Source: Pseudoglutamicibacter cumminsii (GTDB lineage Bacteria > Actinomycetota > Actinomycetes > Actinomycetales > Micrococcaceae). From it: a stretch of DNA of 64,000 nucleotides. The stretch covers positions 1,054,001 through 1,118,000 of the forward strand of contig NZ_JAFBCO010000001.1 in assembly GCF_016907775.1 (NCBI RefSeq). Direction: 5' to 3'. The position numbers and the translations under genes are program-made. Below the pieces are notes generated by a model that did no database searches, was not told where the DNA came from, and was given only the letters and a program-made list of their open reading frames with translations. The stretch's first letter is position 1. Each line of letters begins with the position of its first letter. Shown here in pieces: positions 8,963-17,610 of this stretch.

Positions 8963-10144
8963 CGAGAGGAGGTGGGCGGTGGCTTTCGCGATCGCGACCT
9001 CTTCATCCGTCGGCACGACCATGACCGTGATTGCCGAACCCTCGGCGGAAATCACAGTCGGTTCTTTCGCGACGTTGTTGTTTGCTTCTTCATCGAGTTC
9101 GATCCCCAACGGCGTGAGGCCCCGGCACACAATTTCACGGAAAGGCGCAGAGTTTTCGCCGATCCCGCCAGTGAACACGAGGCATTGCGCCCCGCCGATC
9201 GCTACGTGATACCCGCCGATGTACTTCTGCAACCGGTACGCAGCCACATCGAGCGCGAGCTGCGCTTCCGGGCTTGTTGCCGCCGCATCGACCACTTCTT
9301 TCATATGCGAACGCCCCGCCAGGCCCAGCAGCCCGGAGCGTTTGTTCAGCATGACATCCAGCTCGTCGGCCGTGTAGAGGCCGCGCTCGATGAGCTGCGT
9401 GACCACCGACGGGTCGAGGTCGCCCGACCGCGTCCCCATCACCAGGCCTGCCAGCGGCGTGTACCCCATCGATGTGTCGTAGGACTTGCCTTCGCGGATC
9501 GCGGTGACGGATGCTCCGTTTCCGAGGTGGGCGACGATGCCGTTGAATTCAGCACTAGCGATGCCGAGGGTTGCGGCGGCGACGCCGGCGACGTATTCGT
9601 GGCTGGTGCCGTGGAACCCGTAGCGGCGGACGCCGTGCTCCTTATAGAGCACGTCTGGGATCGCGTAGCGCCACGCTTTTTCCGGCATGGTGCGGTGGAA
9701 AGCGGTATCGAACACGACGACCTGCGGCAGGTCCGGCCACTGTTCCGATACGGCGCGAAGGCCCGATGCGGCAGCCGGGTTGTGCAGTGGCGCGAGTGGT
9801 GAGAGCGCGTCGATTTCCTCGATGACCTCGGGCGTGACGAGCGCGGGTTCGGAGAATTTTTCGCCACCGTGCACGACGCGGTGCCCTACCGCGTCGACCC
9901 CGTGGTCGGACCCGATTTCCCGGTCCATGTGTTCGGTGACGAGGCCCAGTGCTTCCCCGTGGTCGGCGACCCCGCCGAGCCCGATCTCTTCGATATTCCC
10001 GGAGAGCGCTTCGTCCCCTGTTTCCGGGTCGATGATCACGTATTTGAGGGACGATGACCCCCAGTTCATCACTAGAACGCGCACCGCAACACCTGAGCCT
10101 TCCACACTTTCCGTGGTGTGGCGCGTGTGTGAGGCGCCCACCAC
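8954..10144 (-). CDS. ackA: Acetate kinase
   Basis: 396 residues from the ATG at 10144. The GTG at 10084, directly before the conserved start RVLVMNWGSSSLKY, is an equally credible start and gives 376 residues. It interconverts acetyl phosphate plus ADP and acetate plus ATP. Family motifs are present: N-x-GSSSLK, the catalytic Asp in VVFDTAFHRTMP, GFHGTSHEYV, HLGNGAS, GTRSGDLDPS and FTGGIGENSA. It lies 42 bases after pta and was probably co-transcribed with it. Two copies of the interspersed element overlap the gene: one in frame at 9548-9573 (LGIASAEFNG) and one at its 3' end, where AACCTTTAG encodes the last two residues and the stop. Confidence 0.95.
   Translation of the reverse strand: MVGASHTRHTTESVEGSGVAVRVLVMNWGSSSLKYVIIDPETGDEALSGNIEEIGLGGVADHGEALGLVTEHMDREIGSDHGVDAVGHRVVHGGEKFSEPALVTPEVIEEIDALSPLAPLHNPAAASGLRAVSEQWPDLPQVVVFDTAFHRTMPEKAWRYAIPDVLYKEHGVRRYGFHGTSHEYVAGVAAATLGIASAEFNGIVAHLGNGASVTAIREGKSYDTSMGYTPLAGLVMGTRSGDLDPSVVTQLIERGLYTADELDVMLNKRSGLLGLAGRSHMKEVVDAAATSPEAQLALDVAAYRLQKYIGGYHVAIGGAQCLVFTGGIGENSAPFREIVCRGLTPLGIELDEEANNNVAKEPTVISAEGSAITVMVVPTDEEVAIAKATAHLLSNL
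9548..9573 (-). repeat. Interspersed dyad element inside ackA
   Basis: The plus-strand stretch TTCAGCACTAGCGATGCCGA (9548-9567) is identical over 20 bases to the intergenic unit at 6998-7017. It codes in frame for part of LGIASAEFNG. Confidence 0.75.
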
Positions 10145-10162
10145 ATCGTAGTCTAACTGGGT

Positions 10163-10191
10163 TTTAGCGCACTCCTGTTGCCGAAGTTAGT
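10163..10191 (-). repeat. Dyad element at the pta stop codon
   Basis: Read on the minus strand it is CTAACTTCGGCAACAGGAGT followed by GCGC. The TAA in it is the pta stop codon. It fills most of the pta-ackA gap. Confidence 0.65.
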
Positions 10192-12277
10192 TTGTCTGGC
10201 GTGGGGTGAGGCTTTGCGCTTGGATCGCGGTGATGGCGACGGTGTTGACGATGTCGGCGACGGTGGTGCCGCGGGAGAGGTCGTTGACGGCCTTGTTGAG
10301 TCCCTGGAGGACGGGGCCGACCGCGACGGCGCCGGCGGATTGCTGCACGGCTTTGTACGTGTTGTTGCCGGTGTTGAGGTCGGGGAAGATGAGGACGGTC
10401 GCTTGGCCCGCGACGCTGGAGCCGGGGAGTTTGGAGGCGCCGATGGTGGCGTCGACGGCGGCGTCGTATTGGATGGGGCCTTCGACGGGGAAGTCGGGAT
10501 GCTGGGCGTGCACGAGTTCGGTGGCTTCGCGGACGCGGTCCACGTCCTCTCCGGAACCGGATGCGCCGGTCGAGTAGGAGAGCATCGCGACGCGCGGGTC
10601 GACGTCGAATTGGCGTGCGGTCGCGGCCGATGCGGTGGCGATGGACGCGAGCTGTTCCGCGGTCGGGTTGGGGTTGACGGCGCAGTCGCCGTACACGAGG
10701 ACCTTCTCCGGCAGGCACATGAGGAATACGGAAGAGACGATGTCGGCGCCCGGGCGGGTTTTGATGATCTGGAGGGCTGGGCGGATGGTGTCGGCGGTGG
10801 TGCCGACCGCGCCTGCGACCATGCCATCCGCGCCGCCGGTGTGGACCAGCATCGTGGCCCAGAACGTCTTGTCAGACATTTTGGCGCGGGCGTCTTGTTC
10901 GGTGATGCCTTTGTGTTTGCGTAGTTCGTAGAATTCGCGCGCGAACTCTTCGGTGCGAGGGTCGGTTTCGGGGTCGACGATGCTGATCCCGGTGAGGTCG
11001 ATGCCTTTCTCGCGGGCCAGGGTCTCGACGTCCGAGCCGCCGAGGATGATGAGGTCGCAAATATTGCGACGGGTGATGATTTCAGCGGCGCGGAGGATGC
11101 GCTCGTCTTGCCCCTCGGGGAGGACGACGGTGCGGCGGTCCTGTTGCGCTTTGGTGACGAGCTGGTGGAGGAACCGGACGGGCGTCACGACGTTGGGCGC
11201 TGGTAGTTCGAGGCGCGCCAGGAGTTCGTGTTCGTCGACGGATTCTTCCCACGCGGCGAGCACGGCCGCGTTCTTGCGTGGGATGTTGTCGGTGACGTCG
11301 CCGTGGATGTTGGCGACGGTTTGCGCGGTGGTGAAGGTGCCGTCGTCGGTCGCGTAGACGGGGAACGGGGCTTCGGCGAGGATCGGCAGGACCGCGGAAT
11401 CGACGGGGCGTGGGCCGGTGACGAGGACGCCGGCGGTTGAATAGAAGTCGAGGGTGCGGGACGCGGCGACGGCTGCGAGGAGGACGTCGCTGCGGTCTGA
11501 TGGGGTGATGAGGAACGTGTCGTCGGCTTTGTAGCGTTCCAGGAGGTAGCCGACGTTCATGCCGGCGATGATGGTGTTGTTGATGGTGCGTTCGGGGTTG
11601 TTGGTGCCTGCGATGAGGCGGGCGTTGGTTGCTGTGGCGATGTTGTCGATGGTGGGTGCGGTGACGTCGGGGAGTTCCGGGATGACGTAGACCTTGCGGT
11701 GGGAGCGGCCTGGTCGGACTTCGGTGCGGATGTCGTTGATGTGGGCTGGGTTGGCGCGGTTGACGATCATCGCGAGGAGGGCGACGTTGGCGTCGTAGAA
11801 GGCGTCGCGGGCGAGGTCGACGGCTTCGGCGACGTCGTGTGGGGTTTTGTTGGAGCCGTTGACGACGCCGATCATGTGGCAGCCGAGGTGGTTGGCGAGG
11901 TGTGCGTTGAGTTCGAATTCGCTGCCGTAGTCGTGGCCGGTGAGGTCGGTGCCTTCGGTGACGATGACGTCGGTGTTGGCAGCGAGGGTCGAGTAGGTTT
12001 CGAGGGCGCGAGTGTAGATTTCTTCGGTGCGGCCGGCTGCGATGAGTTCGTGGGCTTCGCCGCGGGTGAGGCCGACGCCGGAGTTTTCGCGGGTGAGGCC
12101 GTAGTTGGCGCGGAAGTATTGGAGCGAGGTGTCGTTTTCGGGGGTGTCGGCTTCGGTGATGGGGCGGAAGAAGCCGACGCGGGTGGCGCGGCGGTGCAGG
12201 AGTTCGGTGACTCCGACGGCGACGATGGTTTTGGCTGCGCCGGGAGCGGTGGCGGAGATGTACAGGCCGCGGGTCAT
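10187..12277 (-). CDS. pta: Phosphate acetyltransferase, two-domain form
   Basis: 696 residues. The ATG at 12277 begins MTRGLYISATAPGAAKT and fits the family better than the upstream ATG at 12328. It converts acetyl-CoA and phosphate to acetyl phosphate and CoA, partner to AckA. The N-terminal third is a P-loop/DRTGG-type regulatory region (SATAPGAAKTIVAVG, TEGTD). The C-terminal half is the PTA_PTB catalytic domain (TVVLPEGQDERILRAAEI, DGMVAGAVGTTADTIRPALQ, YSTGASGSG, GPVLQGLNKAVNDLSRG). Length and layout match the long actinobacterial and enterobacterial Pta. First gene of the pta-ackA operon. Confidence 0.95.
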   Translation of the reverse strand: MTRGLYISATAPGAAKTIVAVGVTELLHRRATRVGFFRPITEADTPENDTSLQYFRANYGLTRENSGVGLTRGEAHELIAAGRTEEIYTRALETYSTLAANTDVIVTEGTDLTGHDYGSEFELNAHLANHLGCHMIGVVNGSNKTPHDVAEAVDLARDAFYDANVALLAMIVNRANPAHINDIRTEVRPGRSHRKVYVIPELPDVTAPTIDNIATATNARLIAGTNNPERTINNTIIAGMNVGYLLERYKADDTFLITPSDRSDVLLAAVAASRTLDFYSTAGVLVTGPRPVDSAVLPILAEAPFPVYATDDGTFTTAQTVANIHGDVTDNIPRKNAAVLAAWEESVDEHELLARLELPAPNVVTPVRFLHQLVTKAQQDRRTVVLPEGQDERILRAAEIITRRNICDLIILGGSDVETLAREKGIDLTGISIVDPETDPRTEEFAREFYELRKHKGITEQDARAKMSDKTFWATMLVHTGGADGMVAGAVGTTADTIRPALQIIKTRPGADIVSSVFLMCLPEKVLVYGDCAVNPNPTAEQLASIATASAATARQFDVDPRVAMLSYSTGASGSGEDVDRVREATELVHAQHPDFPVEGPIQYDAAVDATIGASKLPGSSVAGQATVLIFPDLNTGNNTYKAVQQSAGAVAVGPVLQGLNKAVNDLSRGTTVADIVNTVAITAIQAQSLTPRQTN

Positions 12278-12330
12278 GAAGTCCTCGCTTGGGTTGTTGG
12301 GGGTGTACGTTCCCCATTTTCCCACCAATT

Positions 12331-12395
12331 TTAACCTTCGGCACTTTAATTGCTGTAAAAGTGGGGATTACGACACTAACGATGCCGAAGGTTAA
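12331..12395. repeat. Inverted pair of dyad elements upstream of pta
   Basis: The rightward unit 12331-12357 (ATTG class) and the leftward unit 12369-12395 (AGTG class) are separated by about 11 bases. They lie just upstream of the pta start, where the promoter would be expected. Confidence 0.75.
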
Positions 12396-12491
12396 GAAAA
12401 GGGCGGCACCTGTCTATGTGCAGCTCATGGATATGCGCTCTGGGGTGTACTGAAATGTCGTTTGGTCGGCTGTCTGGTTATTTTTATCGAT

Positions 12492-12518
12492 ATAACAGCA
12501 CTCTTGTTGCCGAAGGTT
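12492..12518 (-). repeat. Single dyad element downstream of the DUF559-like gene
   Basis: A leftward AGTG-class unit about 36 bases past the 3' end of the minus-strand gene that ends at 12555. The rest of 12396-12554 shows nothing recognisable. Confidence 0.7.
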
Positions 12519-12554
12519 GTTTTTAAGGAGGGTGGGTCAAGTATCTTGCTCTTT

Positions 12555-13691
12555 TTAGGCGGCCAGTTCGTAGTTGAGCGCTTCACGGATTGTGCGGATA
12601 ACTGGGGATTGGCAGAGCCCCGGCGCCAGCCCTAGAGCCACTGGCTGCCATACTCGCAGCTTGATGCCGTAATGCCCGATCCGCACACCAAGCGGCCGAA
12701 CAGGTCGTTGCCTACCGTTGCCGAGTTGGTTCCAGGCTGCTAGGCGGTCTTTCGTGAGCCATCCGAGCCGTTCTTGCCGGCACAGGTCGGTGTCTTTCAC
12801 GATGATTTGTCGCCACCCCAGCTGGGCGGTGAGCGCGTTGCGTCGCGCGTCGGTCACTCGTTTCTGTTCGGTTTCGTGGATTGCGCCATCGTATTCGCAT
12901 GCGACTTTCGCCTCTGGCCAGGTGAGGTCGGGGCGGACGATGCGGCGGCCGTCGTTGTCTTCGATCCACCTGTTGACCGCGGGTTCCGGGAGAGCGGCTT
13001 CGCGGCAGGCGAGTCGTAGCCGGGTTTCTTGCGGCGAGTCCGCACCGATGCGTGTGAGCCGTAGCGCTTCCCGAGCGATTCTGATGCCGGGGGTGTGGGG
13101 GTGGGCGTCGATGAATGCTGCGATTCTTTCGGGTGTGGATAGTGGTTTTTCACGGTTTTCGTACTTGGGGTTGGGGATGCGGATGATGTGGTCGAGGATG
13201 ATCACCATGTTTTCGAGGTCGAGAATGTTGGCGAGGTCGAACCAGGTTCGTTCGACCGTGGTGATGCGGATGTGGGTGGGGAATTCGGGATCGGGGAGTG
13301 TTGTGACGTCGCCGGGTTTGAGGCGTCGTTTGTTCCATTCGAGGTGGTGGTCGGGGTGGTCGCGCCGCCATGTGCGGGACCAGAGGCTGATGCGTGGTGT
13401 TGGGGTGTTTGGGTCGTGTGTGGGGCTTTCGATCCAGTGGGGTAGCGGGAATTTGTAGTGTTGGGCGGCTTGGATGCCGGTGATAACGATGCGGGGTCGG
13501 CTGCGGCTGTATGCTCGGGCGATTGCGTCGGGGGTGGGTGTGGTGTTGCGGTGGCAGTAGATGCTTGGGGCTATGCGTTTGTATTGGTGTGAACGCAGTT
13601 GGCCGGGTGTGAGGCCGGCTTGGAGTGCTTCTTTGCGCGTGAAAGTGGTGTTGTGGAGTGCTTTGGGTGGTGGTGTTAGTTTTCGTCCCAT
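12555..13691 (-). CDS. Endonuclease-fold (DUF559/Vsr-like) protein with an AbiEi-like N-terminal region
   Basis: 378 residues from the ATG at 13691; an upstream GTG at 13739 is also possible. The N-terminal part (TRKEALQAGLTPGQLRSHQY) resembles the winged-helix start of AbiEi-type antitoxin-like proteins common in actinobacteria. The C-terminal part (RPDLTWPEAKVACEYDGAIHE, then an RRNALTAQLGWRQIIV stretch) has the D...E-Y-D-G pattern of the DUF559/restriction-endonuclease-like fold. No partner toxin gene is adjacent. Function is unknown; do not read it as a proven nuclease. Confidence 0.6.
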   Translation of the reverse strand: MGRKLTPPPKALHNTTFTRKEALQAGLTPGQLRSHQYKRIAPSIYCHRNTTPTPDAIARAYSRSRPRIVITGIQAAQHYKFPLPHWIESPTHDPNTPTPRISLWSRTWRRDHPDHHLEWNKRRLKPGDVTTLPDPEFPTHIRITTVERTWFDLANILDLENMVIILDHIIRIPNPKYENREKPLSTPERIAAFIDAHPHTPGIRIAREALRLTRIGADSPQETRLRLACREAALPEPAVNRWIEDNDGRRIVRPDLTWPEAKVACEYDGAIHETEQKRVTDARRNALTAQLGWRQIIVKDTDLCRQERLGWLTKDRLAAWNQLGNGRQRPVRPLGVRIGHYGIKLRVWQPVALGLAPGLCQSPVIRTIREALNYELAA

Positions 13692-13754
13692 AGATGCATG
13701 ATGCAGTGTGTTGTGGGTCTTATAAACAGGTTTTTTCACATCTGTGGATAAATT

Positions 13755-13837
13755 ATCTTTGGCAACGTGAGTGCTCGAAAAACTGTGGATAACGAGTGGG
13801 TTGCGTGGGTTTTCAGCACTAGCGTTGCCGAAAGTTA
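13755..13837. repeat. Inverted pair of dyad elements
   Basis: The rightward unit 13755-13777 and leftward unit 13811-13837 are both AGTG class. They lie between divergently transcribed genes, close upstream of both, so they overlap the likely promoter zone. Confidence 0.75.
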
Positions 13838-13889
13838 AAAGCTGTCACTTTGCTGGGCTTACTGGGGTAAACGTGGCACGCTGTTTTGT

Positions 13890-14204
13890 ATGATTGCTGC
13901 TTTTTCTGTTGCGCCTTCTGGTGCTGGTTGTGATGCTGATGGCTCTGTTGCTGAGGCTGTTGCTGAGGCTGTGAAGGTTGTTCGCGAGTCGGGGCTGCCG
14001 AATCGCACGTCGAGTATGTTTACTGAGATCGAGGGCACCTGGGATGAGGTGTTTGACGTGATTAAGCGGGCTACCGAGGCGGTGCAGCGGTTCGGTTCGC
14101 GGGTTTCCTTGGTGGTCAAGGCTGATATTCGCCCTGGGTTCGAAGGTGAGATAGACGGTAAGCTTGAGCGCTTGGAGTCCGCTATTGAAAGGTCGGACGA
14201 CTAG
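13890..14204 (+). CDS. MTH1187/YkoF-like thiamine-binding protein (DUF77)
   Basis: 104 residues. It has the family pattern of a small alpha/beta protein: an initial strand ending in PSG, VAEAVAEAVKVVRESGL, then SSMFTEIEGTWDEVFDVIKRATEAV and SLVVKADIRPG. Such proteins form tetramers and bind thiamine or related molecules. There are no thiamine transport genes beside it, and no TPP riboswitch could be seen upstream. Confidence 0.75.
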   Translation: MIAAFSVAPSGAGCDADGSVAEAVAEAVKVVRESGLPNRTSSMFTEIEGTWDEVFDVIKRATEAVQRFGSRVSLVVKADIRPGFEGEIDGKLERLESAIERSDD

Positions 14205-14248
14205 TTTTTGGTTTTAGCTGGTTCGCGTTGTGGCTTTGGGAGGTTTGA

Positions 14249-15559
14249 GTGACTGATTTTCCTGGTGAGGATTTTTCCTTCCAAGGACTGTTGTCTTCGG
14301 TTGCCCATGAGCCGGATGCGTTGGCGGCTATTCGCCGACAGATGGAGGCGGAGGGCGACTTGAGTGCGTCGCCTTCGTCGGGAAAGCTGTTGGCTTTGTT
14401 GACGTCGTTGACGCGGTCGCGTCGCGTCTTGGATATCGGTGCGGGACTGGGTTATTCGTCCGGCTGGTTTTTGCAGGCGTTGCCGTCTGATGGGCATTTA
14501 CATGCCTTAGAAATTGATCGCGAGCGGGCGGCTAGGGCGCGGGAGAATTTGCGTCTGTTGGACCCTGAGGGGGAGGGGTCTGGTCGTTGGAATGTTGAGG
14601 CGGGGCCCGCTGTTCGGGCGTTGCATCAGTTGACGTGGAATCGGTTGGCGCCGTTTGATGTGGTGTTGATAGATGCGGACCCGGAGTCTGCGGCTACGTA
14701 TTTGAAGTGGGCTTTGCGGTTGACTACGCCGGGTTCGGTTGTGATTTTGCGTGGCTTGAACGTGTTGGCGGACGCGGACTTGGAGGCTGCGGAACAGGCG
14801 TGGGCTGAGGAGTCGAAGGCCTCCGAATCTCTATATGCCGTAACCGGCATGAAATCTGCTTCAATAGATGCCGCTACAGGCATGTATGGTGCGCTCAAGC
14901 TTCTGCGGGATGACCCTCGTTTCGCAACCACGGCATTCGGCGGCGAGCATCAGTACACCTCAACGGGTACAGCGGTTGCGCTGATTACCGCGGCGAGCCC
15001 GCCGGCGTCCGCTGGAACTGATGTCCGCATCGAACCTATGACGCCGGAGACGGTCAGGGATGCGCTGCGAGTCAAAAACCAGGGCTGGCGCGACACGTAC
15101 GACAAATATCTGGGCGAAGACGACCTGGATGACATGGACGCGCGGCTCGATAAGGACGTCGCGGCATGGTCTGCGATGTTGGAGCGCCCGGGGAATCAGT
15201 CGCGCTTCGCGGTTGCCCGCACATCGGATGGCCAGGTCGTAGGTGTTGCGACGGCGGCGCCTGTGCTTGATGACCAGGACCGTTTTGAAACGCACGCGAA
15301 GTGGCAGCTTTTCACGTGTTACGTGGATAAGGCGTGGCATGGCAGCGGTATCGCGTCGCGGCTGGTCGATTTCGTGGTCGGTGAGGATTCCTGCATTTTG
15401 TGGGTTGTTGAGGATAACGCCCGGGCGCGCGCTTTCTATACGAAGCTTGGTTTCGTTGCGGATGGCGCTGTTGAGGATTTGCCGGACGAGTGGTCTGGTG
15501 CGCGTGAGATCCGCATGATCCGCAACGTTCCAACGAAGAACCTCACTACGCATTCATGA
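14249..15559 (+). CDS. Fusion of SAM-dependent O-methyltransferase and GNAT acetyltransferase
   Basis: 436 residues. The GTG start is preceded by GGGAGG. Residues about 1-215 are a class I methyltransferase of the caffeoyl-CoA/catechol O-methyltransferase type (VLDIGAGLGYSSGW, then HALEIDRERA, then VVLIDADPE). Residues about 250-430 are a GNAT N-acetyltransferase (VRIEPMTPETV, YVDKAWHGSGIASRLVDF, VVEDNARARAFYTKLGF). Both active sites look complete. A one-gene fusion of these two folds is unusual; no frameshift is needed to explain it. The last four bases overlap the start of the next gene (ATGA), so the two are probably translationally coupled. Confidence 0.8.
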   Translation: MTDFPGEDFSFQGLLSSVAHEPDALAAIRRQMEAEGDLSASPSSGKLLALLTSLTRSRRVLDIGAGLGYSSGWFLQALPSDGHLHALEIDRERAARARENLRLLDPEGEGSGRWNVEAGPAVRALHQLTWNRLAPFDVVLIDADPESAATYLKWALRLTTPGSVVILRGLNVLADADLEAAEQAWAEESKASESLYAVTGMKSASIDAATGMYGALKLLRDDPRFATTAFGGEHQYTSTGTAVALITAASPPASAGTDVRIEPMTPETVRDALRVKNQGWRDTYDKYLGEDDLDDMDARLDKDVAAWSAMLERPGNQSRFAVARTSDGQVVGVATAAPVLDDQDRFETHAKWQLFTCYVDKAWHGSGIASRLVDFVVGEDSCILWVVEDNARARAFYTKLGFVADGAVEDLPDEWSGAREIRMIRNVPTKNLTTHS

Positions 15560-16461
15560 GCAGGGGTTCGTCGCGCCGGAAGCGGGGGCGGGCGGCTCGT
15601 CGTTCGCAGGCTCTGCAGGTCGAGTCTTTAGCGCTCGATGGTGGTGTTGATTCCGATGCGGATGTTCCGCCGGTTGGTCCCGCGGATTTGCGGGAGGGCC
15701 AATGGCCGATTTCGACTGGCGTGGTGGCGTTAGAGCGGGATCCGTATTCGGATGACACATGGACGGTGCTCGTCAATGGGGTGCCGTCCTCGAGCGTGAA
15801 TTTGTCAGATCCGCGGCACCTCGATTTCGAGTATATGCGGTGGATGGCATTAGTCCTGGGCATGTTTTTTGGCCGTGAGGATCGTGTGCGTGCGTTGCAT
15901 CTGGGTGGCGGCGCGGCGGCTTTCCCGCGTTATGTGAATGCGGAGTTCCCTGAGTCCCGCCAGGTTGTTGTTGAGTTGGATGCGCGGCTTAATGAAATGG
16001 TGCGCGGCTGGTTTGCTTTGCCGCAGGCGCCGTTTTTGCGTCTTCGCTCTGGTGACGCTTTGGATGTTGTGCCGACGTTGATGGCGGGTAGCCGTGATGT
16101 TGTTGTGCGGGATGTTTTCGCGGGCGACGCGACGCCGGATGGTTTCGTTGATTCTGGGTTTGTCGCTGAGGTTGCGAGGGTTTTAGCCCCGGATGGGCTG
16201 TATCTGTTGAATGTGGGAGATGGCCCGGACCTGGTGAATATTCGGCGCGAACTCCCCACACTCAAATCAACCTTCGGCAACATAATTGCTGTTTCGGATC
16301 CCGCTGTGTTTAAGGGGCGCAGGCTAGGCAACATCGTGATGGGAGCGTCGAATCGGCCCTTTGGGGATACTGCGAAGCTGGTTAAAGGCTTGCTGTCTGA
16401 CCCGCTGCCAGCTCAGTTAATTGAGAGCTCGGAGCTTGAAGCTCGCTTTGGCGCAGGGTGA
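15556..16461 (+). CDS. Spermidine synthase-like methyltransferase-fold protein
   Basis: 301 residues. It belongs to the actinobacterial fused-spermidine-synthase-like family: an N-terminal beta part (YSDDTWTVLVNGVPSSSV), then DFEYMRWMALVLG, HLGGGAAAFPRYV, VVELDARLNEM and VRDVFAGDATPDGF. The Rossmann core is clear, but the polyamine-binding residues cannot be confirmed, so the reaction is uncertain. The start overlaps the upstream stop by 4 bases. Bases 16267-16296 match the interspersed element and are translated as STFGNIIAVS. Confidence 0.75.
   Translation: MSRGSSRRKRGRAARRSQALQVESLALDGGVDSDADVPPVGPADLREGQWPISTGVVALERDPYSDDTWTVLVNGVPSSSVNLSDPRHLDFEYMRWMALVLGMFFGREDRVRALHLGGGAAAFPRYVNAEFPESRQVVVELDARLNEMVRGWFALPQAPFLRLRSGDALDVVPTLMAGSRDVVVRDVFAGDATPDGFVDSGFVAEVARVLAPDGLYLLNVGDGPDLVNIRRELPTLKSTFGNIIAVSDPAVFKGRRLGNIVMGASNRPFGDTAKLVKGLLSDPLPAQLIESSELEARFGAG
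16267..16296 (+). repeat. Interspersed dyad element inside the spermidine-synthase-like gene
   Basis: The stretch AACCTTCGGCAACATAATTG followed by CTGTTT matches the ATTG-class consensus with a 7-base spacer. It is in frame, and local codon use is more A/T-rich than in the neighbouring sequence. Confidence 0.65.
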
Positions 16462-16476
16462 CCTACACACTAAAGA

Positions 16477-16515
16477 CCGGGGCCAGCCGATGCAGTAAAC
16501 ATCTGCTGGCCCCGG
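16477..16515. terminator. GC-rich hairpin between convergent genes
   Basis: Arms 16477-16487 and 16505-16515 are complementary (CCGGGGCCAGC with GCTGGCCCCGG), and weaker inner pairs extend the stem. It lies between the spermidine-synthase-like gene (+) and the PKD-like gene (-). Confidence 0.75.
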
Positions 16516-16533
16516 CTCTTGGTCTGGCGCTGG

Positions 16534-17610
16534 TTACCGTGTTTGGCGTGGTTTGAAGATGGTGAGGTCTTGTTTTTCGCAGGTGGGGTCGTTGGTGGGG
16601 TTGCCTGGTTGGCAGGGCCCGGAGACGTTGACGGCTTTGAGTGTCCAGGCGCGGATGTTCAGTGGTTTGGCGTTGATATCGAGGGTGCCGGGGATGGTGT
16701 CCCAGGTTTTACCGTTATCGAGGCTGTACCGGCCGGTATAGGTCACGGTGGCATCGACGGTGTAGGTTCCGCGTTTGCGGTATTGGTGGGAGGTCGGTGT
16801 TTCTGTCTCCCATACGTGTGCTTTGGTGGGCAGCATCTTGCCTGGGGTGCGGGAGGTGCGGGTGTTGCCGTCCCCGTAGCTGTAGCTCCACTTTTGAGGT
16901 GTGAGTTCCACGGTGACTGGTTCGTCGAGGACCTTCACGGTTTTACGAACCACACCGTCGGACCCGCCTGTGTCGCCGTTGTTGCCGGTGAGGTAGAAGT
17001 TGGTCCAGGCGTTGGTGATGGTGTTGGGTTTGATCGCATCCGTGGTCACTTGGCCGGCATCGACCCGGATGCGTTTCGTTTCGGTCTCGACGAGGGTGCG
17101 GACCTCGGTCAGCGATAGCGGCCGCTGCTGTGGTTCTTGTTTGGATGGTTTGCCTTTGTATCGGCATGCGACCCGGGACTGACCCCCAGTCCGCGTGTAG
17201 AGCAGGTCGGATCGTTCGCCACACTCGCTCACGGCCCGGTGGGTGCACGCTTGGGTACGAGCTGCCTTGAGAGCGCGTCGGTCCTGAACCTCGGCTAGGT
17301 GAAGGCCGGTCCCAACCACTGTGGTCGATCCGGTGACCGCGCCGGACCGTGCCGCTACCCCCGTGGTCCTGCATGCTTGGTGCCATACAGGCCGCGGACC
17401 CAACCGCACCGGAGCGGCGGTCTGTTTCGTGCGGTGCCCCACAGGTTTAGTTCGATGGACAGTTTCATGTCTGGCTGATTGTGAGACTTCAACGCTGCCT
17501 GTGCCCGCCTCTTGGTCGAAGGATGCATCGGGTGATGCGAAAACGTAGCCTGAACCTAGAAGCATGAACGGAAGGATCATAAGCAGGCCGAGAGTCCGTT
17601 TATTCCGCAA
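16534..17610 (-). CDS. Secreted PKD-like protein, module copy 1
   Basis: 358 residues. The start is TTG and overlaps the stop of the upstream DUF6318 gene by 11 bases. There is a signal peptide or N-terminal anchor (LGLLMILPFMLLGSGYVFA). The middle is Cys-rich: WHQACRTTG, ARTQACTHRAVSECGERSD and RVACRYKGKP. A PKD-like beta-domain follows (KWSYSYGDGNTR, then TYTVDATVTYTGRYS), and the tail has CQPGNPTNDPTCEKQDL. PKD-like proteins paired with DUF6318 lipoproteins recur in Arthrobacter-like genomes; their role is unknown. The last two thirds are almost identical in DNA to the copies at 18342 and 31263, while the first 60-70 codons differ. Confidence 0.75.
   Translation of the reverse strand: MRNKRTLGLLMILPFMLLGSGYVFASPDASFDQEAGTGSVEVSQSARHETVHRTKPVGHRTKQTAAPVRLGPRPVWHQACRTTGVAARSGAVTGSTTVVGTGLHLAEVQDRRALKAARTQACTHRAVSECGERSDLLYTRTGGQSRVACRYKGKPSKQEPQQRPLSLTEVRTLVETETKRIRVDAGQVTTDAIKPNTITNAWTNFYLTGNNGDTGGSDGVVRKTVKVLDEPVTVELTPQKWSYSYGDGNTRTSRTPGKMLPTKAHVWETETPTSHQYRKRGTYTVDATVTYTGRYSLDNGKTWDTIPGTLDINAKPLNIRAWTLKAVNVSGPCQPGNPTNDPTCEKQDLTIFKPRQTR

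Noticed and set aside
11082-12344. A 420-residue Arg/Pro/His-rich open frame overlapping pta
   Set aside because: It is an out-of-frame reading of the pta gene; the composition is typical of shadow frames in GC-rich DNA.
14840-14890. ATGCCG-TAAC-CGGCAT palindrome inside the methyltransferase-GNAT fusion gene
   Set aside because: It is short, lacks the AACCTT flank and the 7-base spacing of the interspersed family, and the encoded protein reads normally.
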